From Bacteroidota bacterium (lineage in GTDB: Bacteria > Bacteroidota > Rhodothermia > Rhodothermales > Rubricoccaceae): a stretch of 64,000 nt of DNA. Of this stretch, positions 28,216-36,078 are shown in pieces (position 1 is the first letter of the stretch; every line of letters begins with the position of its first letter). Position numbers and translations under genes: made by a program. The notes below the pieces were generated by a model. It did no database searches and was not told the DNA's origin. It saw only the letters and a program-made list of their open reading frames with translations. Location of the stretch: contig JBCBNX010000001.1 in NCBI GenBank assembly GCA_039821555.1, positions 360,576-424,575 on the forward strand, written 5' to 3'.

Positions 28216-28466
28216 GAGGAGAAGCTACGGACCTTGGCGCGCGTTCACGTCTCGTCATGCACAGCACGTGCGTCATTCATAGTTGATGGTGTTTGGGTAA
28301 TAAGTGTAATAAGTTTATATGGGGTATAAATTTTCGTGCACTGCTGATACAAAAAATACATATATTGGAATACACAAATTTGAAGAAGTAGACTTGTGGA
28401 GCCACTCCTGGGCAATCACCCTTTCTCTTTTGATGTAGCGGGTGGGCGCTGCGTCACCAGCTAGTC
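28216..28466. other. AT-rich divergent regulatory region
   Basis: A 251-bp gap between plsC (minus) and the NarL-type regulator (plus), with an AT-rich core (about 28285-28385) unlike the rest of the window. It contains a 9-bp-spaced direct repeat, TAAATTTT (28327-28334) and TATATTG (28361-28367) as -7-like elements on the plus strand, and TATTTTTTG on the minus strand (28350-28358). No gene is supported. Confidence 0.5.
28298..28314 (+). repeat. tandem TAATAAGT direct repeat
   Basis: TAATAAGT occurs at 28298-28305 and again at 28307-28314, separated by one G, so the period is 9 bp. The position, about 150 bp before a response regulator gene in the AT-rich divergent region, fits an operator, but the binding protein is unknown. 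Confidence 0.45.
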
Positions 28467-29126
28467 ATGCCTAGCCTCTTCGTCGTAGACGACCATCCGA
28501 TTACCCGCGAGGGATACCTTCGACTTTTCGCTGGTGTCCCGGCGCTGGAGATAGTCGGGACGACCGGAAACGGCGCCACGGCCTTCGAACTGATCCAGGA
28601 AGCCAACCCCGACCTCGTTGTGGTTGACCTGAACCTCCCGGACATGCACGGGCTGGAACTCATCAAGCGGTTGCGGGCGCTGCGACCTGAAATGGGCATC
28701 CTCGTCGTTTCGATTCACGACGAGCGCCGGTATGCCGAACGCGTCCTAAGAGCGGGAGCCCAAGGGTACGTCATGAAAGAGGTTGCTGCATCCACGATCC
28801 TCAATGCTGTAGAGACCGTCCTAAGCGGACGTACGTACTACAGCGACTCGCTCCGGCAATACCTGATCGAGCGGACGCTCGATGGCGAGGAGGTGATGCT
28901 ACCGACGTCGCGCCTCACTGATCGCGAGCTCGAAGCGTTTGAGCTGCTAGGCCAGGGCCTCGCGACGCGCGAGGTTGCAGAGCGCATGCAGGTTAGTGCG
29001 AAAACGGTCGATTCGTACCGCGAAAGCATCAAGACGAAGCTGGGGCTGAAACACGCGAATGAACTCGTCCAGCGTGCAGCACTCTTCCGTCAGCAGGAGC
29101 TCCGGCGAAACACTGCGTCGGAGTAA
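28467..29126 (+). CDS. NarL/FixJ-type response regulator (LuxR HTH)
   Basis: A 219-residue two-domain regulator. The receiver domain has acidic pocket Asp8/Asp9, phospho-Asp54 in VVVDLNLPDM, and Lys104 in YVMKE. The LuxR-type helix-turn-helix (about 146-205) contains LTDRELEAFELLGQG, REVAERMQVSAKTV and YRESIKTKLGL. Phosphorylation should drive dimerisation and DNA binding. No histidine kinase is adjacent; the nearest kinases are at 0.3-1.8 kb and 6.6-9 kb. The AT-rich upstream region with direct repeats may be self-regulated. The target genes are unknown. Confidence 0.95.
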   Translation: MPSLFVVDDHPITREGYLRLFAGVPALEIVGTTGNGATAFELIQEANPDLVVVDLNLPDMHGLELIKRLRALRPEMGILVVSIHDERRYAERVLRAGAQGYVMKEVAASTILNAVETVLSGRTYYSDSLRQYLIERTLDGEEVMLPTSRLTDRELEAFELLGQGLATREVAERMQVSAKTVDSYRESIKTKLGLKHANELVQRAALFRQQELRRNTASE

Positions 29127-29263
29127 GACGACGTACGATGGGTCAGAACGGCTCGTCTAAGACTGTACGCAAAGAGCTGCGGCTGGTAACGATTCGGCGA
29201 AAATGCAGGCCTGCTGGAAGCTCCGAGTTGTTGGCTCGTTGATGGCGCGTCTTTCCTTCGGTC

Positions 29264-30388
29264 TTGCTATCCAGCCACGTGGCTTCCTCCTCGCTTCCAA
29301 GACCTGCAGCGCTATTGCGGAGGGCCGCGCTGCCTCTCGGTGTCAGCCTCGCTACCATGGCGGTGGTTTTGTGGTTCACCTACGAGCCGGGCTTGGCCGG
29401 CACCGTAGTCGAATCGATACGCTGGCCTTGGGTGGTGGTCGCGTTGGGGGCAGCTCTGGCGCGCCTAGGGTTCGGCGGAGCATGGGTACGTCTCCTCAGC
29501 GACCGGCGCCTGACCTGGTGGCAGGGGACGAGGTCGTACCTCGCCCGTGAGTTTTTCTCTGCCGTTACGCCTTCCGCAGTAGGTGGAGCCCCACTCGCCG
29601 CCACGGCGGTCGGCAAGTCCACGGTGCTAAGTGTCGGGGAGGCCGCGTCGCTGTTGGTGTTTGTGATGGTGATGGACCACGTGTGGTATGTCCTCATCGC
29701 ATTCGGCGTGCTGCTGGCGAGCAGCTTCGTCCCGCTCTTTCCAACTGCAAGCGATCTGGGAGTTGGCGTACTGGTGGTTTACAGCGTCGGCCTGGCTGCG
29801 TGGACGAGCCTGCTAGCCTATGCTACCATCGTACGCACGGCGTGGTTGGGCAACGCCATCGGCGCTGTGACAAGGCTGCCTGGGCTGAGGCGATTCCGTG
29901 GGAAGATTCAGGGGGTCATGGAGCGGTTGGAGACGCAGGCTGCTCGGTTCCGTGGACGCTCGGCGCGTTTCTATGCCGCGAGCCTTGGTTACGCAGCGCT
30001 CACCAACGTGAGCCGCTATGTATTGGTCGTGGCTGTGCTCTGGAGCTTCGTGTCCGACGTACCAGCGCTCCTTGCGGCGGCTCGCGCCGCCGTACTCTGG
30101 CTCATCGCACTGGCCATGCCTACGCCCGGCGGGGCTGGCGGGGTGGAAGGCCTGTTTTTGCTGTTCTACGGCGCCTTCATCGTCGGTGCACTGAAAGCAC
30201 CTGTGTTGCTCTTGTGGCGATCGCTCGACTACGTACTCATCCTCGTCCTCGGTGCGGCCAACACCGCGGCTACGGTCCAACGCGTTGTGGCCTCGCGCAT
30301 CGATGGCAGAGACCCTATGGACGACGCAGAGATGAGCGAAGATCGCGCCGAGGCTGTACACAAGCAGCCGCTTGTCGGCAACCGCTAG
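29264..30388 (+). CDS. lysylphosphatidylglycerol synthase-like (UPF0104) membrane protein
   Basis: A 374-residue integral membrane protein of the PF03706 type (MprF flippase-like domain, YbhN). The family hallmarks are AREFFSAVTPSAVGGAPLAATAV (residues near 94-116) and the late PTPGGAGGVEGLFLLFY segment. About eight hydrophobic helices are visible. The start is taken at TTG 29264; ATG 29357 is an alternative that would lose part of the first helix's approach. It lacks the soluble aminoacyl-transferase domain of full MprF. It therefore probably moves a lipid or lipid-linked sugar across the membrane, though this is inferred from the family. It ends 10 bp from the convergent neuB gene. Confidence 0.85.
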   Translation: MLSSHVASSSLPRPAALLRRAALPLGVSLATMAVVLWFTYEPGLAGTVVESIRWPWVVVALGAALARLGFGGAWVRLLSDRRLTWWQGTRSYLAREFFSAVTPSAVGGAPLAATAVGKSTVLSVGEAASLLVFVMVMDHVWYVLIAFGVLLASSFVPLFPTASDLGVGVLVVYSVGLAAWTSLLAYATIVRTAWLGNAIGAVTRLPGLRRFRGKIQGVMERLETQAARFRGRSARFYAASLGYAALTNVSRYVLVVAVLWSFVSDVPALLAAARAAVLWLIALAMPTPGGAGGVEGLFLLFYGAFIVGALKAPVLLLWRSLDYVLILVLGAANTAATVQRVVASRIDGRDPMDDAEMSEDRAEAVHKQPLVGNR

Positions 30389-30398
30389 GCGGCGGACC

Positions 30399-31301
30399 TC
30401 ACCCTGTCATTCCATCCGAGACGCGCGCGAAACGGCGGAGCTTCTTCATCGACGAGAGCTCGCTCTCGTAAACGCGCTTCTGCCCGTCGCCCATGGCTGT
30501 CTCGACGGTGCGGATGTAGTGCACGAGTCGCTTAAAGCCGCCGGGCTCCACCGAGGCTGCCTGGTCGCTCCCCCACATCGCGCGGTCGAGGGTGATGTGC
30601 CGCTCGACGTAGCACGCGCCCATCGCTGCCGCCGCCACAGTGGTAGGCAGACCTACCTCGTGACCGGAATAGCCGACCGGATACCGAAAGGCGTCCCGCA
30701 ACGTGTCAATCATGCGGAGATTGATCTCCTCGGGCGCGCACGGGTAGCTGCTCGTTGAATGGCATAGTACGAGCTGGTCCATTTCGAGGAAGTCGACGGC
30801 CTCCTGGATTTGCTCCATCGTGGACATGCCCGTCGAGAGGACCAACGGTCGCCCCGTGTCCTTGAGCGCCTGTAAGAGCGGGCCGTCGGTCACCGCCGCC
30901 GACTGGATTTTGTAGGCGGGCGAGTCAAACGCCTCGATGAACTTGACGGATTCCTCGTCCCAGCACGACGCTAGCCACTGGATGCCCTGCTGCTTGCAGT
31001 AGGCGTCGATCTGCTCGTAGTCGTCCCAGCCAAACTCGACCTTCTCGCGGTACTCGAAGTAGGTGATGTAGCCCCACGGCGTCTGCCGCATCTTCGAGCG
31101 TTGCTCCTCCGGCACGCATAGCTCGGGCGTACGCTTCTGAAACTTCACCGCATCGCAGCCGGCCTCCCTCGACGCGTCGATCAGTTGTTTGGCCAGGTCA
31201 AGGCTGCCGTTGTGGTTGATGCCGATCTCGGCAATGATATACACGGGCTGTCCGTCGCCGACGAGGCGTTCGCCAAGAGCGACGGTGGGGATGCGGTCCA
31301 T
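30399..31301 (-). CDS. neuB: NeuB-family nonulosonic acid synthase
   Basis: A 300-residue NeuB-type enzyme that condenses a hexose derivative with phosphoenolpyruvate to make a nine-carbon sugar (sialic acid, KDN or legionaminic type). Motifs are AEIGINHNGSLDLAKQLID (about 24-42), AVKFQKR, LVLSTGMSTMEQI, LCHSTSSYPCAPEEINL, VGYSGHEVG and ERHITLDRAMWGSD. The family is usually about 340-350 residues with a C-terminal SAF (antifreeze-like) domain. This one stops right after the TIM barrel, so the SAF domain is missing. It is the last gene of the surface-sugar operon, 33 bp after the NeuA-HAD gene. Substrate specificity cannot be read from the sequence. Confidence 0.92.
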   Translation of the reverse strand: MDRIPTVALGERLVGDGQPVYIIAEIGINHNGSLDLAKQLIDASREAGCDAVKFQKRTPELCVPEEQRSKMRQTPWGYITYFEYREKVEFGWDDYEQIDAYCKQQGIQWLASCWDEESVKFIEAFDSPAYKIQSAAVTDGPLLQALKDTGRPLVLSTGMSTMEQIQEAVDFLEMDQLVLCHSTSSYPCAPEEINLRMIDTLRDAFRYPVGYSGHEVGLPTTVAAAAMGACYVERHITLDRAMWGSDQAASVEPGGFKRLVHYIRTVETAMGDGQKRVYESELSSMKKLRRFARVSDGMTG

Positions 31302-31334
31302 GGGGGAGTGGCGATGGTGGCGAAGAGTGGGGTC

Positions 31335-32675
31335 CTAGGCGGAATGTACGGCGTTAAGTCGAGCGAGCCATGCGTCGGCGAAGGCGCGGACTGCGCCATA
31401 ACCACCTGGCACACCCAGCACCCAGTCCGCAAGCGAGAGCACCGCTGTATGAGCGTCGCTCGGAGCGACAGCGAGGCCTGCAAGGCGCATCGAGTCCGCA
31501 TCGTTCACGTCATTGCCGACGAAGCACACGCGGGCAGGATCGATGCCCCGGTCATCGCAGACGGCTCGGAGGGCTTGGGCCTTACGTAGCCCGAGACCTT
31601 GCTGCACCTCCAGCCGGAGCTTCTGACAGCGAGCAGTCACGACGGGATTGACTTCGGTCGAGAGCACGATCATGGCCACGCCCGCGCGCCTTAGCATTCC
31701 AATCCCATGGCCGTCCCCTCGATGACACGCGACGGACTCGACGCCGTCTTGGTCGACGTAGACCCGGTTGTCGGTGAACACGCCGTCGAAATCGAACGCC
31801 ACGAGGTCATAAGACTGAGGATCAAACGTGCCCGGGTCAAAAGCACGGTCGGTATGATCTTCGGGAAGAACGACGGGCAGGTCGCGGGTCGCCAGCGCCT
31901 CTTCCGTGCGCCGCCAGTCCTGGTGCGTATCGAGGTCGTGCAGGTAGCGCGGGTCGAGCACGAGCGGCAGAATCGTGCGACCTGACATGGACCGTTGGTC
32001 GAGGATCGTCGCAGGACGAATCAGGTCGAGGTGGCCCGTCTGCCAATAGGTCGACGGAAGCGATTGGCGGGGCTGGTTGTAGGGCTCGGCATGCCCGCCG
32101 GCTTGCGCTGAGGACAGTAGGGGCCTGAGGGTCGCGGCCCCGGCATCCCCCTCGATTTTCCACATCTTGAACGGATTTTGCATCGATGGAATCACCGCGC
32201 GCAGGCTATCTGCGTCCGGACGCGCGGCCATCGCGGCTACGGCATCGGCAAGCAAGCCTGGCGGGCGGAGCGGCGAGGTCGGGCGCAGCTGTGCGACGAG
32301 GTCAGGGCGGTAGCCCTCCTGCTCAGCAAGCCACCGGAGCGCGTGCTCGAACACGGGAAAGTCGGTGGTGTCGTCCCGCGCCAGCTCGGCAGGGCGCAGA
32401 AAAGGCACCTCGGCGCCATAGGCCCGAGCCACCTCGGCGATCTCCTCGTCGTCCGTCGAGACGACGATCCGGATCGCGCTACCTGGCCGTACCATCGCCT
32501 GCTGCGCGGCAGCAATGCTGTATGCGATCAGGGGGTGGCGGCCAAGTCGCTTGACATTCTTTCGCGGAATCGACTTCGACCCGCCTCGGGCCGGGATCAG
32601 CGCGAGAATGTTCGATGATTGAGTGGAAGGGTTCGATCCAGAAGCAAGCGTATCCATCGTGTGAGACCTCGTCAC
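31335..32675 (-). CDS. CMP-nonulosonate cytidylyltransferase fused to HAD phosphatase
   Basis: A 446-residue fusion. The N-terminal half (about 22-260) is a NeuA-type CMP-sugar synthetase: LALIPARGGSKSIPRKN (24-40), DDTTDFPVFEHAL and QLRPTSPLRPP. From residue 290 comes a KdsC-like HAD domain with motif I DFDGV (Asp295/Asp297), motif II Ser339, Lys365 and motif III VGNDVNDADSM (386-396). All HAD catalytic residues are present, so it is probably an active phosphatase, unlike the inactive tail of animal CMP-sialate synthetases. A sugar-9-phosphate phosphatase would fit a route through a phosphorylated nonulosonic acid (as for KDN). The ATG at 32657 is an alternative start. It lies between the SDR and neuB genes. 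Confidence 0.92.
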   Translation of the reverse strand: MTRSHTMDTLASGSNPSTQSSNILALIPARGGSKSIPRKNVKRLGRHPLIAYSIAAAQQAMVRPGSAIRIVVSTDDEEIAEVARAYGAEVPFLRPAELARDDTTDFPVFEHALRWLAEQEGYRPDLVAQLRPTSPLRPPGLLADAVAAMAARPDADSLRAVIPSMQNPFKMWKIEGDAGAATLRPLLSSAQAGGHAEPYNQPRQSLPSTYWQTGHLDLIRPATILDQRSMSGRTILPLVLDPRYLHDLDTHQDWRRTEEALATRDLPVVLPEDHTDRAFDPGTFDPQSYDLVAFDFDGVFTDNRVYVDQDGVESVACHRGDGHGIGMLRRAGVAMIVLSTEVNPVVTARCQKLRLEVQQGLGLRKAQALRAVCDDRGIDPARVCFVGNDVNDADSMRLAGLAVAPSDAHTAVLSLADWVLGVPGGYGAVRAFADAWLARLNAVHSA

Positions 32676-32704
32676 ATCAGAATTCAGCAGTCAACCAACG
32701 AACC

Positions 32705-33502
32705 TCACCAGGCTGTCCAGCCACCGTCGATAACGACGTTCGCGCCGGTCATGTAGGCGGAGGCATCGGAGACGAGGTAGAGCAGCGCGCCGACGTACTC
32801 GTCCTGCCTAGCCATGCGGGCGAGCGGAGTGCGGGACGCGTAGCGGGTCGTGAAGTCGTCGTCGTGGTCGTTGAAGACGCCGCCGAGCGTGAGCGTGTTG
32901 GCGCGGAGTCCCGAGTCGGCAAAGTAGGCAGCGAGATACTTCGTGAAACCGAACATCGCGCTCTTGCTCACCGAGTAGGCGACCGGCTTGATGGAATGGC
33001 TCCCGTCGTCTTTGACGTAAAGCCGCTGATCGGGACCGACCATCCCATAGGTCGAGGCCACGTTCACGATGACGCCTCGTCCGGCCTCCCGCATGAGCGG
33101 TACAACGGCCTGTGTGCAGAGGAACGCACCCGTGACCCCCACATCAAGCGATAGCCGGAAGGCGTCCACCGGGTAGTTTTCAAACGTGACGAGATGTTGG
33201 CCGGCGCTAGCCTTGTCCATCTTCGGGTCGATGGCGGCGTTGTTGACAAGCGCATCGATGCGACCGAAGCGGGACCGGCAGTCCTCGACCATGGCGTGCG
33301 CCGAGGCCGGGTCGGTGACATCGACGTGGATGGCCAGGGCCTCAGCGCCGGTGACGCTGTCAGCAACACGCTGAGCCGCGTCGAGGTCGAGGTCGGCCAC
33401 GACGGCATGCGCTCCAGCCTCGGAGAGCGCCTGCGAATAGGCGGTTCCAATCAATCCGGCCCCACCCGTAATGATGACCACACGGCCTTCGACGTCGAAC
33501 AT
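32705..33502 (-). CDS. short-chain dehydrogenase/reductase of the surface-sugar operon
   Basis: The frame opens at 33562. I start at ATG 33502 (MFDVEGRVVIITGG), where the Rossmann fold begins; ATG 33526 is also possible. The 265-residue protein has the cofactor loop TGGAGLIGTAYS, the NNAAID strand, the catalytic Ser in VASTYG and the YSVSK active-site pair. It ends with a typical TGANVVIDGGWTAW. The Asp at the end of strand 2 (VVADLDLD) suggests NAD(H) preference. It is likely to oxidise or reduce the sugar intermediate handled by this operon, as SDR (PtmA-like) proteins do in legionaminic-type glycan loci; the exact step is unknown. Confidence 0.9.
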   Translation of the reverse strand: MFDVEGRVVIITGGAGLIGTAYSQALSEAGAHAVVADLDLDAAQRVADSVTGAEALAIHVDVTDPASAHAMVEDCRSRFGRIDALVNNAAIDPKMDKASAGQHLVTFENYPVDAFRLSLDVGVTGAFLCTQAVVPLMREAGRGVIVNVASTYGMVGPDQRLYVKDDGSHSIKPVAYSVSKSAMFGFTKYLAAYFADSGLRANTLTLGGVFNDHDDDFTTRYASRTPLARMARQDEYVGALLYLVSDASAYMTGANVVIDGGWTAW

Positions 33503-33597
33503 GGGGAGGGGGGACGGTGGCGGCATGACATTCGAAGTTGTTGGCGAGGGGGGCGAGTCCAAGATCGCACCCCGTGTGTAGCGGCGTCGTAGGCGAG

Positions 33598-34626
33598 CTA
33601 GGCCAACACGATCATGCGACCGGCGGCCGCCGACTCGTATGCTGCCAACGCGATGTCAAGAGCACGCACGCCGTCCTCTAGCGTGCAGCGTGGGGACTCA
33701 GAGCCATCAAGACAGGCGAGAAAGTGGCGCATCTCTTCTCGGAAGAGATCATTGCGCTCGAATCCGTCGGTTGGCAGCGCCTCAGTCCATGAGCCTGTGG
33801 TAGCTCGGTAGAGCCTAGCTGTCGCCGTGGCGTTGTCCCAGTCGATACGGCCTGCGCTACCAACGATGCGGAGCGTGTGGCTTGGTGGGCGCTGCACGTA
33901 GTCGAGGTAGACCTGGGCCATGGCGCCGTTGGCGAGCCCGAGCGTGAGGCATGCCACGTCTTCCACCTCGATGCCGAGCCCGCCCTGCTGAGCCGTCATC
34001 GCCGAGACGCGTATTACCTCGCCGCCGCCTTCAATATTGCCAAGGAGCATGCGGAGGTAGTCGAGTGGGTGGCTGAGCGTGTGGATGACGCCGCCGCCGA
34101 GGTCAGCGCGGGCGCTGTAGCCGAGGCGGTGGTCTTCGGCGGGGTGCCAGCCGGGGAGGTATTCGCCCCAGTGCACCTGCGCCGAGACGAGCCGTCCGAT
34201 GGCGCCGTCGAGGAGCCACGTCTGCACCTGCGCGAGCGTCGGATGGAGGCGGAACTGGAAGCCGACGAGCACGGTGAGCCCGCGTGCCTCGACTGCGCCG
34301 CGCAAGGCGTCAACGCCGTCTCGCGTGTGCGAGATGGGCTTTTCGAGGAGCAAGTGACACCCTGCCTTCGCTGCCGCAAGGGCCGTCTCGACATGCAGCG
34401 CCGTCGGATTCGACACCACGACGGCCTGCGGGTGCTGCGCGAGCGCAGCGCCGAGGTCGTAGATCGTCGGAACGTCCTGGTCGAGGTCGCCCGCCTGTCC
34501 CTTGCCAGTGCGGTAGAGGAGCGGCGGGGGGCCGCCGAGGGCAACCAGGTTGCGTAGGTGCCGGCGTCCGATGGAGCCGAGGCCTGCGATCAAAATCGGC
34601 CGCTGCGGAGTGTCGGTCCCTGCCAT
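33598..34626 (-). CDS. Gfo/Idh/MocA-family oxidoreductase
   Basis: A 342-residue NAD(P)-dependent sugar oxidoreductase. The nucleotide fold begins PILIAGLGSIGRRHLRN (10-26), and the family signature EKP lies at residues 95-97 (LLLEKPISH). The C-terminal beta-sheet domain includes DLGGGVIHTLSHPLDYLR, with His residues in the substrate pocket. It is cytoplasmic. It sits between the GT-B-like gene (3-bp gap) and the SDR gene, so it is firmly part of the nonulosonic acid operon. It may set the stereochemistry or oxidation state of the hexose precursor. No specific substrate can be assigned. Confidence 0.92.
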   Translation of the reverse strand: MAGTDTPQRPILIAGLGSIGRRHLRNLVALGGPPPLLYRTGKGQAGDLDQDVPTIYDLGAALAQHPQAVVVSNPTALHVETALAAAKAGCHLLLEKPISHTRDGVDALRGAVEARGLTVLVGFQFRLHPTLAQVQTWLLDGAIGRLVSAQVHWGEYLPGWHPAEDHRLGYSARADLGGGVIHTLSHPLDYLRMLLGNIEGGGEVIRVSAMTAQQGGLGIEVEDVACLTLGLANGAMAQVYLDYVQRPPSHTLRIVGSAGRIDWDNATATARLYRATTGSWTEALPTDGFERNDLFREEMRHFLACLDGSESPRCTLEDGVRALDIALAAYESAAAGRMIVLA

Positions 34627-34629
34627 GGG

Positions 34630-35754
34630 TTAGGCCGTGACCGTCCGGTCCTGCAATACCTTCAGGCACACGTCGGCGATGGCCTCGCACGAGGTCCCGC
34701 CGTTTTGCAGCGGCGCCAGCCGAGCCAACGTCTCCGGCTCCAGGTCGCTCACGATGTGCTTGCCCAGCGCCGCAGCAACCAGGACCACCGACGAGTAGCG
34801 CGTCACAAGCACGTCGCAGTTGGCGATCATGTGGTCGGTGTGCCCGTGCTCGAAAATCAGCGCTTCCGGCGCGAGCGACTCAATCTCACGGCGGGCGCGG
34901 GCGTGGTCCTCGTTGGGGTGCAGCTTGAAGAGCAATGGCTTGCCGTGCTCACGTGCAACCTCTTGCGCCATGCGGATGAAGGCGCCGCGGTCCTCATACT
35001 TGAACGTTTCCCGGAGGCTGCTCGTAGCAGCGAGCACGTAGCCTCGATGAGGAAAGTCGTTGTCCAGCAGGGCCGCGCAGTCGTCAAAGTTGGGCATGCC
35101 AGTCACGACAATCTTCTCCGAGCCGCAGCCTTTTGCAACGAAGCGGTCTCTCCAGCCTTCGCCCGCCACGCAGAAGCGATCGTAGGCGTGCGAGAGGCCC
35201 GTCATCGCCGTGTTGGCGTAGAAGCGCGGGAGACGCAACCCCTTGACGATACGGTAGAGCCAGCCTTCCGGGTCGGTCATGCCCTCCTGCACGAGGACGA
35301 AGCGTGTCGCGCCTACATTGCGCGGAACTACGAGGTCGGTGCCCATGACAGCGAGATCGTACACGCGGCTCGCGCCTCGGTCATCGATTGGAAGGTGGTG
35401 CTCGGCGAGGTAGTGCTCCGTGGCAGCTTTGGCCTGCCCGCCGAGGATGGTGGTGTCGAGCATGCCTCGTTCGGCGAGCCAGCGTACGTAGCCGTCGGCA
35501 TAGAACGGAGAGAACCAGCATCGTGCACGTTCGCCGAGTGCCCCGGCGATCCGGTGCATCATCTTCGTCTGATTCAGCGTGCCACCTACCAGGAGCACCG
35601 AAGGCCTGCTGCTGAGGTGAATCGACGGCAGTGCGTCCTCTTGCGCGCCGTCTCCTGAGAGAGGAGACCCAGGGCCGCTCGGCAGACTCGCCGAGGTGCC
35701 GTTGGCTAGAGCGGTCTCAGCGCGCGACGAAGGCACACGCGAGGCGCGAGGCAT
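34630..35754 (-). CDS. GT-B-like surface carbohydrate protein (first gene of sugar operon)
   Basis: The frame runs up to 35925, but I choose ATG 35754 because a promoter-like TATTTTG lies 33 nt upstream. The 374-residue product begins with about 50 low-complexity residues; the folded part starts at PSVLLVGGTLNQTKMMHRIA. The fold reads as GT-B or CDP-glycerol glycerophosphotransferase-like: an N-terminal Rossmann half, then VTGMPNFDDC, the LLFKLHPNED strand, IFEHGHTDHMIANCDVLVTR, and a YSSVVLVAAALGK helix that would hold a nucleotide-sugar. It may transfer the activated nonulosonic acid or act on a precursor in the manner of a UDP-sugar 2-epimerase. I cannot tell which. There is no signal peptide. 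Confidence 0.7.
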   Translation of the reverse strand: MPRASRVPSSRAETALANGTSASLPSGPGSPLSGDGAQEDALPSIHLSSRPSVLLVGGTLNQTKMMHRIAGALGERARCWFSPFYADGYVRWLAERGMLDTTILGGQAKAATEHYLAEHHLPIDDRGASRVYDLAVMGTDLVVPRNVGATRFVLVQEGMTDPEGWLYRIVKGLRLPRFYANTAMTGLSHAYDRFCVAGEGWRDRFVAKGCGSEKIVVTGMPNFDDCAALLDNDFPHRGYVLAATSSLRETFKYEDRGAFIRMAQEVAREHGKPLLFKLHPNEDHARARREIESLAPEALIFEHGHTDHMIANCDVLVTRYSSVVLVAAALGKHIVSDLEPETLARLAPLQNGGTSCEAIADVCLKVLQDRTVTA

Positions 35755-35787
35755 AGGACTGTGGGGCTGAGGTGGAACGACGTCGTT

Positions 35788-35794
35788 CAAAATA
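35788..35794 (-). promoter_or_regulatory. -7-like element of the nonulosonic acid operon
   Basis: The minus strand reads TATTTTG, near the consensus TAnnTTTG, 33 nt upstream of the ATG at 35754. The spacing matches other promoter elements in the window (28-46 nt before the start). Confidence 0.4.
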
Positions 35795-35855
35795 GGAGTA
35801 GACAGCCTTCCATGCACAGGAGGGTTGCACACAGCAAATCGATCCCGGTTCAGAG

Positions 35856-35920
35856 ACGAGCGCGTGTGAATGCGTGCAACAGCACCGAGGGTGCCAGCAA
35901 GCACAATCACACGCGCTCGT
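35856..35920 (-). terminator. nested hairpin: terminator or structured leader RNA
   Basis: A perfect 14-bp stem pairs 35856-35869 with 35907-35920. Inside it, 35871-35877 pairs with 35897-35903 (one mismatch), and a 5-bp hairpin GCACC/GGTGC (35882-35886 with 35890-35894) caps it. It lies 159 nt after the AsnB-like stop and about 60 nt before the next promoter element. A terminator is the simplest reading, but there is no U-run. Confidence 0.5.
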
Positions 35921-36078
35921 TGCATGGGCGGCCCCTTGCCTCCTGCTCAGCTCTCATGGTCCAGGCCGGGCAGGCGACGCATCCGCTGCGGCCGCTGCCG
36001 TGTCGATGCTCACCTTCGTAGCGGTCAGCGATCGAGGGGCCATTCTCGCTATCACTCGTTGGCTGGCGGTGTCGTGCG

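Larger units (their letters stand above)
35755..36078. other. 324-bp gap with long hairpin and operon promoter
   Basis: Lies between the sugar operon start and the stop of the AsnB-like gene, both minus strand. It contains a 65-nt structured hairpin (35856-35920) and a -7-like element (35788-35794). The upstream extension of the sugar-operon frame (35755-35925) has no coding support. Nothing else is recognised. Confidence 0.55.

Noticed and set aside
35755..35925. N-terminal extension of the GT-B-like protein
   Set aside because: Contains the promoter-like element and part of the long hairpin, and its residues have no fold; the ATG at 35754 is better.
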